Source: CBDAPX01 sp965198725
Lineage (GTDB): Bacteria > Pseudomonadota > Alphaproteobacteria > Rhodobacterales > Rhodobacteraceae
Direction of reading: 5' to 3'
Assembly: GCA_965198725.1 (NCBI GenBank)
Contig: CBDAPX010000002.1
Coordinates: 868,001-932,000, forward strand
DNA: 64,000 bases
The notes under the pieces were generated by a model, which had not been told where the DNA came from, made no database searches, and saw only the letters and a program-made list of their open reading frames with translations. Position 1 is the stretch's first letter. The number at the start of each line of letters is the position of its first letter. The position numbers were made by a program, and so were the translations under genes. Positions 15,981 through 23,800 of the stretch are shown one piece after another.

Positions 15981-17195
15981 TTATTCCAGACCCATGCAGT
16001 TTGCGTAAAAGGTGACGGTCGCCGGCCAGTCAGAGAAGATGCCTTCGACACCAACATCTTGCGCCAGTGCGTCAATGTATTCGTACATCACGCCGTCGCT
16101 GTTGGTGACATCCGCAATCGACTGATAGTACCAGCCGCCACCACGCACCAGCGGGCCAGAGCGTTCGATGGTCCAGGTGATGATCTTCAGGTCCGCTGCC
16201 TTTGCTTGCACGGCCAATTCGGACGGTACGATTTCACCATCTGCCAGGGTAACCAGCATCCATGTCGGCGGGGCGATATAGTTCACGCCCATGGATTTCA
16301 GCTCTTCCATCGTGTTGGGCCAAGTGGAGGCATCCATCGGCGAATAGCCTTCGATGTCGTACTCATCCATCAAATAGACGGCCTGCGCGCCAAATGCGGG
16401 TTCGGCCTTGATCCAGTACAGAACGTCATCGAGGTTAAAGGACTGCAACCAAACGTCTGACGCGGGAATGCCCGCGGCTTTGTATTCATCGACCAGCTTT
16501 TGCGCATAGTCTTCTTGGCTGAACCCGTTGAACGGCATCTCAACCGACGGAGATTTCAGTTCTGGGGTAAATTTTGCGCCCAGCGATTTGAAAAGCGCGA
16601 TTGATTCCGCATGGGTCATGATGGTTGCAGGCTCGGCCGAATAGAGGTCCGTACGCCAGTCCGCGGTCCCGCCCAGATATGCCTCAACCGTCGTCGCCGA
16701 ACGGTCAGCTGCATCCATCTTTGGGGTCAGAGTGCGATACTCGGCCAGTGTGATCTCGGATGTGCGGCATTCGGCGGCAGCGGGCGTGTCGCCATTGGCC
16801 GGGGCGAACGGTGTCGCACAGGTCGATGCCAGCGGAGTTGCCAGAATGTCGGTTGTGGTGTGCAGGTCGTTCTGCGCGTGACGGCAGACCAGTTCGAGGT
16901 CCTTGGTGAAGGTCACGTCGCATTCCAGGATGCCTGCACCCATACGCGCCGCGGCCAGGTTCGATTCAACCGTATGCTCGGGGAACTGCATCGGCGCGCC
17001 GCGGTGACCGATCGAAAACAGCGATGGTGACGCCTCTTGCCCGGAACAGGACATGAGTTTTTCTTTCAGAGGGCCATCGGTCGTCCGGTCGATCAGATAG
17101 TACGGACGCGGTCCATATTCGACGGCGTCAACGGATTGCGCGAAGGCGGGCGCGGCGGTCAAAGCAACCGACGCAAGTGCAAGAATACGAAGCAT
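15981..17195 (-). CDS. glpQ: Periplasmic glycerophosphodiester phosphodiesterase
   Basis: Hydrolyses glycerophosphodiesters to glycerol-3-phosphate and alcohol, a phosphorus and carbon scavenging step. 404 residues from the ATG at 17195, with signal peptide (MLRILALASVALTAAPAFA). The GDPD core is visible: SIGHRGAPMQFPEHTVESN near residue 62 with the catalytic histidine, ILECDVTFTKDLELVCRHAQ with acidic metal ligands and the second histidine, and TPELKSPS later. The longer frame to 17234 would displace the signal peptide. It lies between the C-P lyase and importer genes, forming a phosphorus-scavenging neighbourhood. Confidence 0.92.
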   Translation of the reverse strand: MLRILALASVALTAAPAFAQSVDAVEYGPRPYYLIDRTTDGPLKEKLMSCSGQEASPSLFSIGHRGAPMQFPEHTVESNLAAARMGAGILECDVTFTKDLELVCRHAQNDLHTTTDILATPLASTCATPFAPANGDTPAAAECRTSEITLAEYRTLTPKMDAADRSATTVEAYLGGTADWRTDLYSAEPATIMTHAESIALFKSLGAKFTPELKSPSVEMPFNGFSQEDYAQKLVDEYKAAGIPASDVWLQSFNLDDVLYWIKAEPAFGAQAVYLMDEYDIEGYSPMDASTWPNTMEELKSMGVNYIAPPTWMLVTLADGEIVPSELAVQAKAADLKIITWTIERSGPLVRGGGWYYQSIADVTNSDGVMYEYIDALAQDVGVEGIFSDWPATVTFYANCMGLE

Positions 17196-17300
17196 GGATT
17201 TCCCCTTAGTGGTTTGCAAAAAAGGGGGTCTCAAGCGGACGTAACCGATGTATGACGGGGGCCAGAAACTTTTGTGACCCGCTGTCTCACGCAGGTTAAA

Positions 17301-17915
17301 TCATTCATATTTCTCAAGAAATGCTTCTGCCGAGAGATGGCGAAAGTCTTCTAAAGCGTTGCGAATGGCAATATGGGACCAGTCCCACCAGCCCAAGGCC
17401 ATCAAGCGCTCTGCAATCTCAGGTGGCTGCCGAAACCGCAGGGTTTTTGCAGGTGTGCCTGCAACAATGGTGTAAGGTGCCACGTCTTTCGTCACCACCG
17501 CTCCCGCAGCCACAACAGCACCATGGCCAAGCGTGACCTCGGGCTTGATCATCGCTCCGGCGCCGATCCACGTATCATGACCTATATGGGCCACGCGGGA
17601 CTTCCGATGCTCAAAAAATGCGGCGTCGCGTTCTGCATCATCCCAGTAGTCATCCGATCTATAGAGGAAGTGATGACAGGACGCGGTGTGCAGTGGATGA
17701 TCCGTGGCACCGATCCGAGAGAACGCCGCGATATTTGCGAACTTTCCGATCCCGGCATTCGCGATATCCGCGTAGCGGTCGCAATAGCTGTAATCGTCCA
17801 GGTGCGCATTCGTCACCCGGCTGCCTTTGCCAATCTCGACAAAGGCGCCAAAGGAACTGCCGGTTATTTCGCACTCGGGATGGATAAACGGCGCGTCTTC
17901 TGTAAGTCGCGCCAT
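17301..17915 (-). CDS. Hexapeptide-repeat transferase family phosphonate metabolism protein
   Basis: 204 residues from the ATG at 17915, which overlaps the phnE2 stop (TGATG). Left-handed beta-helix hexapeptide repeats are clear: IHPECEITGSSFGAFVEIGK, then HIGHDTWIGAGAMIKPEVTL and GHGAVVAAGAVVTKDV, ending with IVAGTPAKTLRFR as in xenobiotic acyltransferases. The spacing and context match the phosphonate-associated transferase family found in C-P lyase loci; its substrate is not established. The ATG at 17963 is an alternative but extends into phnE2. Confidence 0.85.
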   Translation of the reverse strand: MARLTEDAPFIHPECEITGSSFGAFVEIGKGSRVTNAHLDDYSYCDRYADIANAGIGKFANIAAFSRIGATDHPLHTASCHHFLYRSDDYWDDAERDAAFFEHRKSRVAHIGHDTWIGAGAMIKPEVTLGHGAVVAAGAVVTKDVAPYTIVAGTPAKTLRFRQPPEIAERLMALGWWDWSHIAIRNALEDFRHLSAEAFLEKYE

Positions 17916-19240
17916 CAGTCTTTGCGTCCGATCAATTTTCCACGCAGCCAGCCAGAGAACCAATCCATGAACATCACCATAACGATGATCAGGACGATGT
18001 AATAGGCGACCTCTTCCCAGTCTTTCTGGGTTTGGATGGCTTGGGTCAGCATCAAGCCGATCCCGCCACCGGTAATCGCGCCGATGATCGTGGCCGAGCG
18101 GGTATTGGATTCCAGAAAATACAGGATCTGGGCCAACAGAACCGGAACAACCTGTGGGATCACGCCAAAGCGATAGCGTTGCAACGCATTGGCCCCGGTC
18201 GACGACACGCCCTCGATCTGTTTCTGATCCACGTTTTCCAACGCTTCGGAAAAGATTTTGCCAAAAGTGCCGGTGTCGGTGATCAAGATGGCCAGCGTGC
18301 CAGTCAAAGGTCCCGGCCCAAAAGCCCGAGACAGGATCACGGTCCAGATCAAGGCATCCACACCCCGGACAAAGTCAAACACGCGTCGCGTCGCCGCGCG
18401 CAGGATCATGAAGGGCGAAAATCGTTTGGCCGCCATGAACGCAAGCGGCAAAGCAATCATGGCCGCCCCCATAGTGCCCAGAAACGCCATCAAAAGGGTT
18501 TCACCAATGGCCTAGGCGACATCCTTATGGCGCCACATTTCGTTGTGCCACCAATCATAAGCCGCGCCCGCAATGTTGCCGCGAGTGGGGTCAATTTGTT
18601 CGCCGAAAAAGATCTTGCCAAAACTCTGACCGTGATACGGGCTATCAAAGGTGAACCAGAACAGCTCCCAGCCGGGGAAATAATTGAAGACTTCGGTCTT
18701 AGTTCCGGTGATGCTTACCCGGCCTGCCTCCAGCGTAATCGCAACACGCCGGTTTGATGCGCTGATCCAATCGGGCGACGTGTCTTCCAGGTTTGTCGTG
18801 ATCTGGCGCCCCTCGGCCTGCGCCTCGATCACCCCGTATCCCGGAACCTCGACCTCGGTTACGTTGTCGGGCAGCAGCCGGACCAAATTGCCTTCGCCAA
18901 GGTCAACAACGATCACGTCATCTCCGCTGACCCAGTCAGGCCGTTCGCCTTCGGGATATGCGCCTTTGCGCTCTCCTTCGACCGCATATTCAACTTCGCC
19001 CGTGCGGTTCTGGCGTGTGACGTGCACCTTGTAGGACCAACTGTCCGCGGCCAGCGTAACCGCGTTGTCCCAGCTTGCCCGCTTTGCCAGACCCATGATG
19101 TCAAAGGCAAAAAAGACGTAGACGAAATAGACGAAAACGACCGCCGGGACGCTGTAGGCAAAGAGTTGTTTGCCGCGAAACAGCTTATCCGCTTGTGCCT
19201 TGGTGGCTTCAAGCGATGGCGCGGTATCTGTCATGGTCAT
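17915..19240 (-). pseudogene. phnE: Phosphonate ABC transporter permease PhnE (second copy), interrupted by an in-frame TAG
   Basis: The gene reads as a 242-codon part (19240 to 18512) and, in the same frame, a further part to 17915. The junction reads DVA-stop-AIGETLLMAFLGTMG, so one amber codon (18512-18514) splits an otherwise intact permease of about 441 codons. The 5' part holds an N-terminal membrane helix and a periplasmic domain; the 3' part holds the transmembrane domain and the permease loop EALENVDQKQIEGVSSTGAN. CAG to TAG is the simplest explanation. Internal re-initiation at TTG/ATG near 18493 would give only a 192-residue fragment. The ATG overlaps the phnE1 stop (ATGA). Confidence 0.85.
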
Positions 19241-20109
19241 GCGGATTGCCCCTCTACCAGACGGTTTCTGTAACGACTGGACAGCTGATCGATGAAGACG
19301 ATGGTGCCAAACAGCAAAACGAAGATCGCCGCGGCTTCGTCAAAGCGACCGGGCCCCCAGGCCATGGCGTTGCGCAATTCAAAGCCAAGACCACCCGCCC
19401 CAACAAAGCCCAGGATTGCAGAAGCCCGGATGTTAATTTCGAACCGCAAAAGGCCGTAGCTGAGATAATTGGGGGCAACCTGCGGCAAGACGCCGAGCCA
19501 CATCCGCTGTGACCAGTTCGCGCCGGTCGAGGCGAGGCCTTCGACAGGTTTCAGATCAGCGTTTTCTGCAACTTCAGAGAACAGCTTGCCCAATGCGCCA
19601 GCGGTATGGATCGCGATTGCGATCATGGCGGGCACCGGGCCGCCTCCAAGAACAAAGATCAACACCAGCGCAATGACGATCTCAGGGATCGCGCGCATGA
19701 TGTCCGAAATCCGGCGGAAAACCGGGATAAGTCTCGGCCACAGCGCAAGGCCGCGTGTCGACAATAGCGACAAGATCAAACCGGCCGCAGCCCCGATCAA
19801 TGTGGAAACCGCAGCGATGTTGACTGTCTCGATCAGGGCCGGAAAAAACTTCACGATCAGCCCCGGGAGATCCGCGCGTTTCTGCCACGCTTCGGCGATC
19901 ACTTCAGCAGGGTAGTCCCCGATTTGGTGAAGACCTTCCCAAAAACCGCCGGCGTTGCGTTCATCGGCAATATTGAAGCCGGACACCATCAAGAGCACGA
20001 ACACCAACAACGTCAGTCCGCTGTAGAGCCGCCGCCGATGCACCATGCTCATATAGTCGCTTTGAATTGTGTCGACCTTCACAGGCGCTGATAGTGTCGC
20101 GTCAGACAT
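19237..20109 (-). CDS. phnE: Phosphonate ABC transporter permease PhnE
   Basis: 290-residue inner-membrane permease with about six hydrophobic segments: the first near residues 28-48 (LYSGLTLLVFVLLMVSGFNI), then TVNIAAVSTLIGAAAGLILS and a DIMRAIPEIVIALVLIFVLG helix. The ABC permease loop EVAENADLKPVEGLASTGAN, which contacts PhnC, is intact. It follows phnD after a 62-base gap containing a hairpin and overlaps phnE2 by ATGA. Confidence 0.94.
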   Translation of the reverse strand: MSDATLSAPVKVDTIQSDYMSMVHRRRLYSGLTLLVFVLLMVSGFNIADERNAGGFWEGLHQIGDYPAEVIAEAWQKRADLPGLIVKFFPALIETVNIAAVSTLIGAAAGLILSLLSTRGLALWPRLIPVFRRISDIMRAIPEIVIALVLIFVLGGGPVPAMIAIAIHTAGALGKLFSEVAENADLKPVEGLASTGANWSQRMWLGVLPQVAPNYLSYGLLRFEINIRASAILGFVGAGGLGFELRNAMAWGPGRFDEAAAIFVLLFGTIVFIDQLSSRYRNRLVEGQSA

Positions 20110-20128
20110 TTTTGTCTCCCAATAGAAA

Positions 20129-20154
20129 ACCGGCAGCCTCGGAAGGCTGCCGGT
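20129..20154 (-). terminator. Hairpin between phnD and phnE, partial terminator or mRNA-stabilising stem
   Basis: A perfect 11-bp stem (20129-20139 with 20144-20154) with a four-base loop is followed on the minus strand by TTTTCTATT. It lies between the binding-protein gene and the permease genes, a place where such stems usually raise the level of the upstream mRNA relative to the permeases. Confidence 0.6.
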
Positions 20155-20171
20155 CTATCGTCAAACGGGGC

Positions 20172-21080
20172 TTAGCCGCCGATTTTTGCTTTACGTGCCG
20201 CGATCACTGACAGGTATGTGTCATGAGTGACCGGCTGGAAGCCAAGCGTGTCGCCCGCAGAGATGTTGTAGGAGCACTCTGGGTCTTTTTCGTGCATACC
20301 GTCGATCAGAGCTGTCATTGTCGCTTTGACGTCTTCAGGCAGTGCTTTGCGCAGAACGATCGGGCCTTCTGGGATCACTTCGGATTTCCAAATTTCGACC
20401 AGGTCATTCATGTCGACCAGACCATTGTCGACCATCTTGCGCAGCTGGCCAGAGTTATAGCCGTCTTCCCAGTTGCCCTGACCGTCGGCCCAGGTCACGC
20501 CTGCGTCAACGTCGCCGTTCACAACCGCAACAACAGTTTGCTCGTGGCCGCCGGTAAAGCGGACTTCGCCAAAGTAGTCGCCGGATTCCATGGTCGCGTT
20601 GATCGCGCCTGGGATTTCAACCGATGGGATCAAGTAGCCGGAGGTGGAGTTCGGGTCACCAAAGCCGAATACTTTGTCTTTCATGTCTTCCAACGACGTG
20701 ATGCCGCTGTCGACGCGTGCAAAGCCGATCGAGTGGTAGCCGATGGAACCGTCCAGGTTCACTTTGACCAGAACAGGCTCAACCGAATCTGCGTCTTGCA
20801 GGTATGTCGCGGCGTACGAGGACGCGCCCAGCCATGCATAGTCAAGCGAGCCGCCCAAAAGACCTTGGATAACGCCTGCATAGTCTGCTGGTGTGAAGAT
20901 GCTGACCGGGACGCCCAGTGCTTCTTCGGTGTATGTTTTCAGGCACTCGTGTGCTGTCAGACGGTCCTGAGCGTTTTCGCCGCCCAGAATACCGATGCGG
21001 AATTCTTCGATGCCTTCTGCGAAAGCGGCACCGCTCAGGGCTGTCGTGGCGGCAAGCGCCAGTACGAGGGTCTTTTTCAT
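20172..21080 (-). CDS. phnD: Phosphonate ABC transporter periplasmic binding protein PhnD
   Basis: 302 residues with a signal peptide (MKKTLVLALAATTALSGAAFA). The mature protein is a PhnD/phosphite-type binding protein: FRIGILGGENAQDRL, then FTPADYAGVIQGLLGGSLDY and AWLGASSYA, and FGFGDPNSTSGYLIPS, the conserved ligand region. The ATG at 21080 starts at the signal peptide; a start four codons upstream is possible. The gene is intact, though phnC upstream is truncated and the promoter that served the phnCDE unit is probably gone. Confidence 0.95.
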   Translation of the reverse strand: MKKTLVLALAATTALSGAAFAEGIEEFRIGILGGENAQDRLTAHECLKTYTEEALGVPVSIFTPADYAGVIQGLLGGSLDYAWLGASSYAATYLQDADSVEPVLVKVNLDGSIGYHSIGFARVDSGITSLEDMKDKVFGFGDPNSTSGYLIPSVEIPGAINATMESGDYFGEVRFTGGHEQTVVAVVNGDVDAGVTWADGQGNWEDGYNSGQLRKMVDNGLVDMNDLVEIWKSEVIPEGPIVLRKALPEDVKATMTALIDGMHEKDPECSYNISAGDTLGFQPVTHDTYLSVIAARKAKIGG

Positions 21081-21173
21081 TGTTGTCTCCAAGTTTGATG
21101 CCCTATCGCCTGTCGGCTGCTTGAGGGCGGGGTTGATGAAGATGGCCCGCGACAGGCGCGGGTGGCAGCTGGT

Positions 21174-21796
21174 TCAGGCGTAGACTTGCGCTTCGCGCTC
21201 TTCAGACCTGTCCAGTGTTTCAATTTCGGTCGATGTCGCTGCTTCGGAGAAGTCAGCGCCGGCGCCATAGATCTCGCGGGCAACGCCCGTGGTGAGCTGG
21301 GCGGGGGTGCCATCAAAAACGATCCGACCGTCGCGCATACCGATCACCCGATCACAGTACCGCCGCGCTGTATCCAAAGTATGCAAGTTGGCGATCACCA
21401 TGCGCCCGTCTTCTTCATGGATCGTCCGCAGCGATTGCATCACCACTTGCGCATTCATCGGGTCCAAAGAAGCGATGGGTTCATCTGCAAGGATGATCCG
21501 CGGGTCCTGCATCAAGGCCCGCGCAATGGCGACCCGTTGCTGTTGACCGCCCGACAGCGCTTCGGCCCGTTTGGGAGCCTGTTCAGCGATCCCAAGACGG
21601 TCCAGAATTTCGATGGCCTTATGGATATCCGACTGGGGATAAAGGTTGAACATGGTGGCGAAGGTCGACCGCTTGTTCAACGTGCCGTGCAAAACGTTCG
21701 AAACCACGTCCATACGCGGCACGAGATTGAATTGCTGAAAAATCATCGCACAGCGGGACTGCCAATCGCGCTTTGCTGCGCCGCGCAGGTGATCAG
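21174..21796 (-). pseudogene. phnC: Phosphonate ABC transporter ATP-binding protein PhnC, 5' part lost at the IS element
   Basis: About 207 codons of PhnC remain: CAMIFQQFNLVPRMDVVSNV (Q-loop region), signature LSGGQQQRVAIARALMQ, Walker B IILADEPIASLD and the C-terminal part ending EREAQVYA. The N-terminal domain with the Walker A P-loop is missing; the frame runs straight into the IS inverted repeat near 21797. The lost part is not found on the far side of the IS, where an unrelated radical SAM gene is cut. Without the P-loop this ATPase cannot work, so the importer encoded here is probably dead. Confidence 0.92.
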
Positions 21797-21813
21797 CCCC
21801 ACCTGAGTGGTCC
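21797..21813 (+). repeat. Left terminal inverted repeat of the IS element
   Basis: 17-bp terminus matching the inverse of 22981-22997 at 14 positions. The first bases could belong to phnC, because the outermost CCCCAC block may be partly target sequence. Confidence 0.65.
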
Positions 21814-21823
21814 AATTTGATTG

Positions 21824-22690
21824 TTAGTGCATGATCGACCTTTGGTCCATCTGGACGATGGTTTCGGGAGCCGGTGGGCGGTAGCCCAATGCACTGTGTG
21901 GTCGTTTCGTGTTGTAGTGCTTTCTCCATTGTTCGATCAGGATTTGGGCTTCACGCAGGCTGTAGAATGTTTCCCCGTTCAGGAACTCGTCGCGGAACCT
22001 TGCGTTGAAGCTTTCGCAGTATCCGTTCTCCCAAGGTGACCCAGGTTCGATGTAAGCCGTCTTCGCGCCGACAGCCTTGATCCAGTCCTGCACGGTTTGC
22101 GCAACGAACTCAGGGCCATTGTCGGAACGGATGAACGACGGGATGCCGCGCAGAATGAACAGGTCGCTCAGCACATCGATCACATTGCCTGAGTTGAGCT
22201 TGCGATCCACGCGTATGGCCAAGCATTCCCGACTGTACTCGTCGATGATGTTGAGTGTGCGGAAAGCTTTACCATCGTCGGTGCGGCAGTGGACAAAGTC
22301 GTAAGACCAGACATGATCGCGGCGCTCTGGCCGAAGCCTGACACATGATCCATCATTCAGCCAAAGCCGCCCTTTCTTCGGTTGTTTCATTGGCACTTTC
22401 AGCCCCTCTCGTCGCCATAACCGTTCCACGCGCTTGTCATTCACATGCCAGCCAGCGTCTCTCAGTAGTGCCGCGATCCTACGATAGCCGTAGCGGCCAT
22501 ACTGCCGGGTCCGTTCGATCATATCAGCCACCAAACGTTCTTCATCCGGGCGACCCGCAGGTACTTTGCGCTGTGTGGATCGATGTTGTCTTAGAACCCG
22601 GCATGCCCGACGCTCCGAGATGTTCAGCTCAGCACGAACGCGATCAATACAGGCACGACGACGAGCGGGGCTCAGAAGTTTCCCTTTGCC
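21824..22690 (-). CDS. IS3-family transposase OrfB (DDE integrase domain)
   Basis: The catalytic half of the transposase. After a helix-turn-helix-like ARRRACIDRVRAELNISERR region and a YGRYGYRRIAALLRDAGW motif, the integrase core has the DDE triad: Asp in SYDFVHCRTDDG, Asp in IRSDNGPEFVAQ, Glu in GSPWENGYCESF. It ends with the usual HSALGYRPPAPE. The frame has no good start of its own and overlaps the end of orfA near a GGCAAAGGGAAAC stretch, so it is probably made by -1 frameshifting into a fused OrfAB. The right boundary is the approximate frameshift position; the first internal start is at 22534. Confidence 0.88.
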   Translation of the reverse strand, partial: GKGKLLSPARRRACIDRVRAELNISERRACRVLRQHRSTQRKVPAGRPDEERLVADMIERTRQYGRYGYRRIAALLRDAGWHVNDKRVERLWRREGLKVPMKQPKKGRLWLNDGSCVRLRPERRDHVWSYDFVHCRTDDGKAFRTLNIIDEYSRECLAIRVDRKLNSGNVIDVLSDLFILRGIPSFIRSDNGPEFVAQTVQDWIKAVGAKTAYIEPGSPWENGYCESFNARFRDEFLNGETFYSLREAQILIEQWRKHYNTKRPHSALGYRPPAPETIVQMDQRSIMH

Positions 22691-22950
22691 GCCTCCGCCA
22701 AGATCAGCTTGTCCAGCGTCAGATCAGAAACGGCTTTGCGCAATCGCTCGTTCTCTTTTTGCAGACGCTTCAGTTCCTTCAATTGATCCGTGCCCATTCC
22801 GCCGTATTTTTTCTTCCACCGGTAGTAGGTCTGTTCAGTCACACCGATCTGACGGATCGCATCCAGACGCGGCATCCCTTGCCCCGTCAGAACCTCAACC
22901 TGCCGTAACTTCGTGACAATCTCTTCTGGCTTTGGTCGCTTGTTGGCCAT
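22672..22950 (-). CDS. IS3-family transposase OrfA
   Basis: 92 residues from the ATG at 22950: MANKRPKPEEIVTKLRQVEV, then GQGMPRLDAIRQIGVTEQTY, the helix-turn-helix that binds the inverted repeat, followed by a leucine-heptad coiled coil (LKELKRLQKENERLRKAVSD) used for multimerisation. The TGA at 22672 lies within the frame of orfB. Open frame continuing upstream to 23049 is radical SAM and IS-end sequence, not part of this gene. Confidence 0.9.
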   Translation of the reverse strand: MANKRPKPEEIVTKLRQVEVLTGQGMPRLDAIRQIGVTEQTYYRWKKKYGGMGTDQLKELKRLQKENERLRKAVSDLTLDKLILAEAAKGNF

Positions 22951-22980
22951 GTGTTTCCTCCGTTTCCTAAACATAGCGGA

Positions 22981-22997
22981 GGACCACTTCAGTGGGG
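22981..22997 (-). repeat. Right terminal inverted repeat of the IS element
   Basis: 17-bp terminus complementary to 21797-21813 with three mismatches. It interrupts the radical SAM reading frame, which continues a few codons into the IS before a stop. Confidence 0.65.
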
Positions 22998-23800
22998 GAA
23001 GACCATTTGAAAAAACCGGTATCACGGGCGGCTTCGGAAAGGCTCTCAAAAGCAGGTTTGTTCAGGTTCAATCCCGCATCCACCAAAAGCAGGCCGCGTG
23101 TATCGATGCGCTCCATAGCGGAAAACTCGCGCGCCAAAGCCATTGGGGTCAGCACGTTACGCGGCGCGTCCATTACACCCCATTCGCAAAAGGAACAGGT
23201 AAACGGACATCCACGATAGGTTTGCATGATGCCAAGTCCGCCTTTGGTCATGAGGTTCAAGGCGTATGGGGACGCCAGATCATCGAGCTTGACGGGGGGC
23301 GGTTTGGGCGTTTCGAACCATCCTTTGGGCGTCCTGACCGCAACGCCGCGCAGCTTGGCAAGGTCATCACGCTCCCGCGCACGCGTTTCGACTATCGCGG
23401 GCATGACGGTTTCGCCTTCGCCCGTGACCAACAGATCGATATGGTCGTTGTCCCGAAATGGCCGCTCGCGCAGCATAGCCGGGCGCGCGGACGGGCCACC
23501 AAAAACAATCAGCCGATGCGGATCTGTCGCTTTCAGCAATCGCGCAGCCTCAAAGAAGAGCGGAAAAGACCAAAGAAACGCGGAAAAGCCAACGATATCA
23601 GGGTCCCAGGCGTCGATGGCAGAAGCGAGCCCTTCGGCAGAGCCGCCGTGAAAATCCCATATGCGCAGCTCAACATCCGGCACGTTGCGCAGCGCGGCAG
23701 CCACCATGTAGATGCCCAGATTGGGTATGAATTGCGGCATGGCGGGATCGTCGTCGGGATACCTTGCGACGAGGGCAACACGGCGTCCTGTCCGCATCAT
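22998..23800 (-). pseudogene. B12-binding radical SAM protein, 3' part lost at the IS element
   Basis: About 267 codons remain from an ATG at 23800 that overlaps the stop of the upstream radical SAM gene (ATGA). An N-terminal cobalamin-binding-like domain (RVALVARYPDDDPAMPQFIP, then IVGFSAFLWSFPLFFEAARL) is followed by VFGGPSARPAM and GEGETVMPAIV, and then the cluster motif CPFTCSFCEWG (C-x3-C-x2-C). The frame meets the IS end shortly after the SAM motif, so most of the TIM barrel is missing. It is a paralogue of its upstream neighbour and must have acted beside it. Confidence 0.85.

Larger units (their letters stand above)
21797..22997 (-). mobile_element. IS3-family insertion sequence, IS407-like
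   Basis: A roughly 1.2-kb element with two overlapping transposase frames (orfA 22672-22950, orfB 21824 to about 22690) on the minus strand and imperfect terminal inverted repeats. Reading inward from each end the repeats match at 14 of 17 positions (CCCCAC, three differing bases, then AGTGGTCC). It joins the 5'-truncated phnC to the 3'-truncated radical SAM gene. No matching 3-4 base target duplication is evident, so the locus probably reflects recombination or deletion next to the IS rather than a simple insertion. Ends are estimated to within a few bases. Confidence 0.85.
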
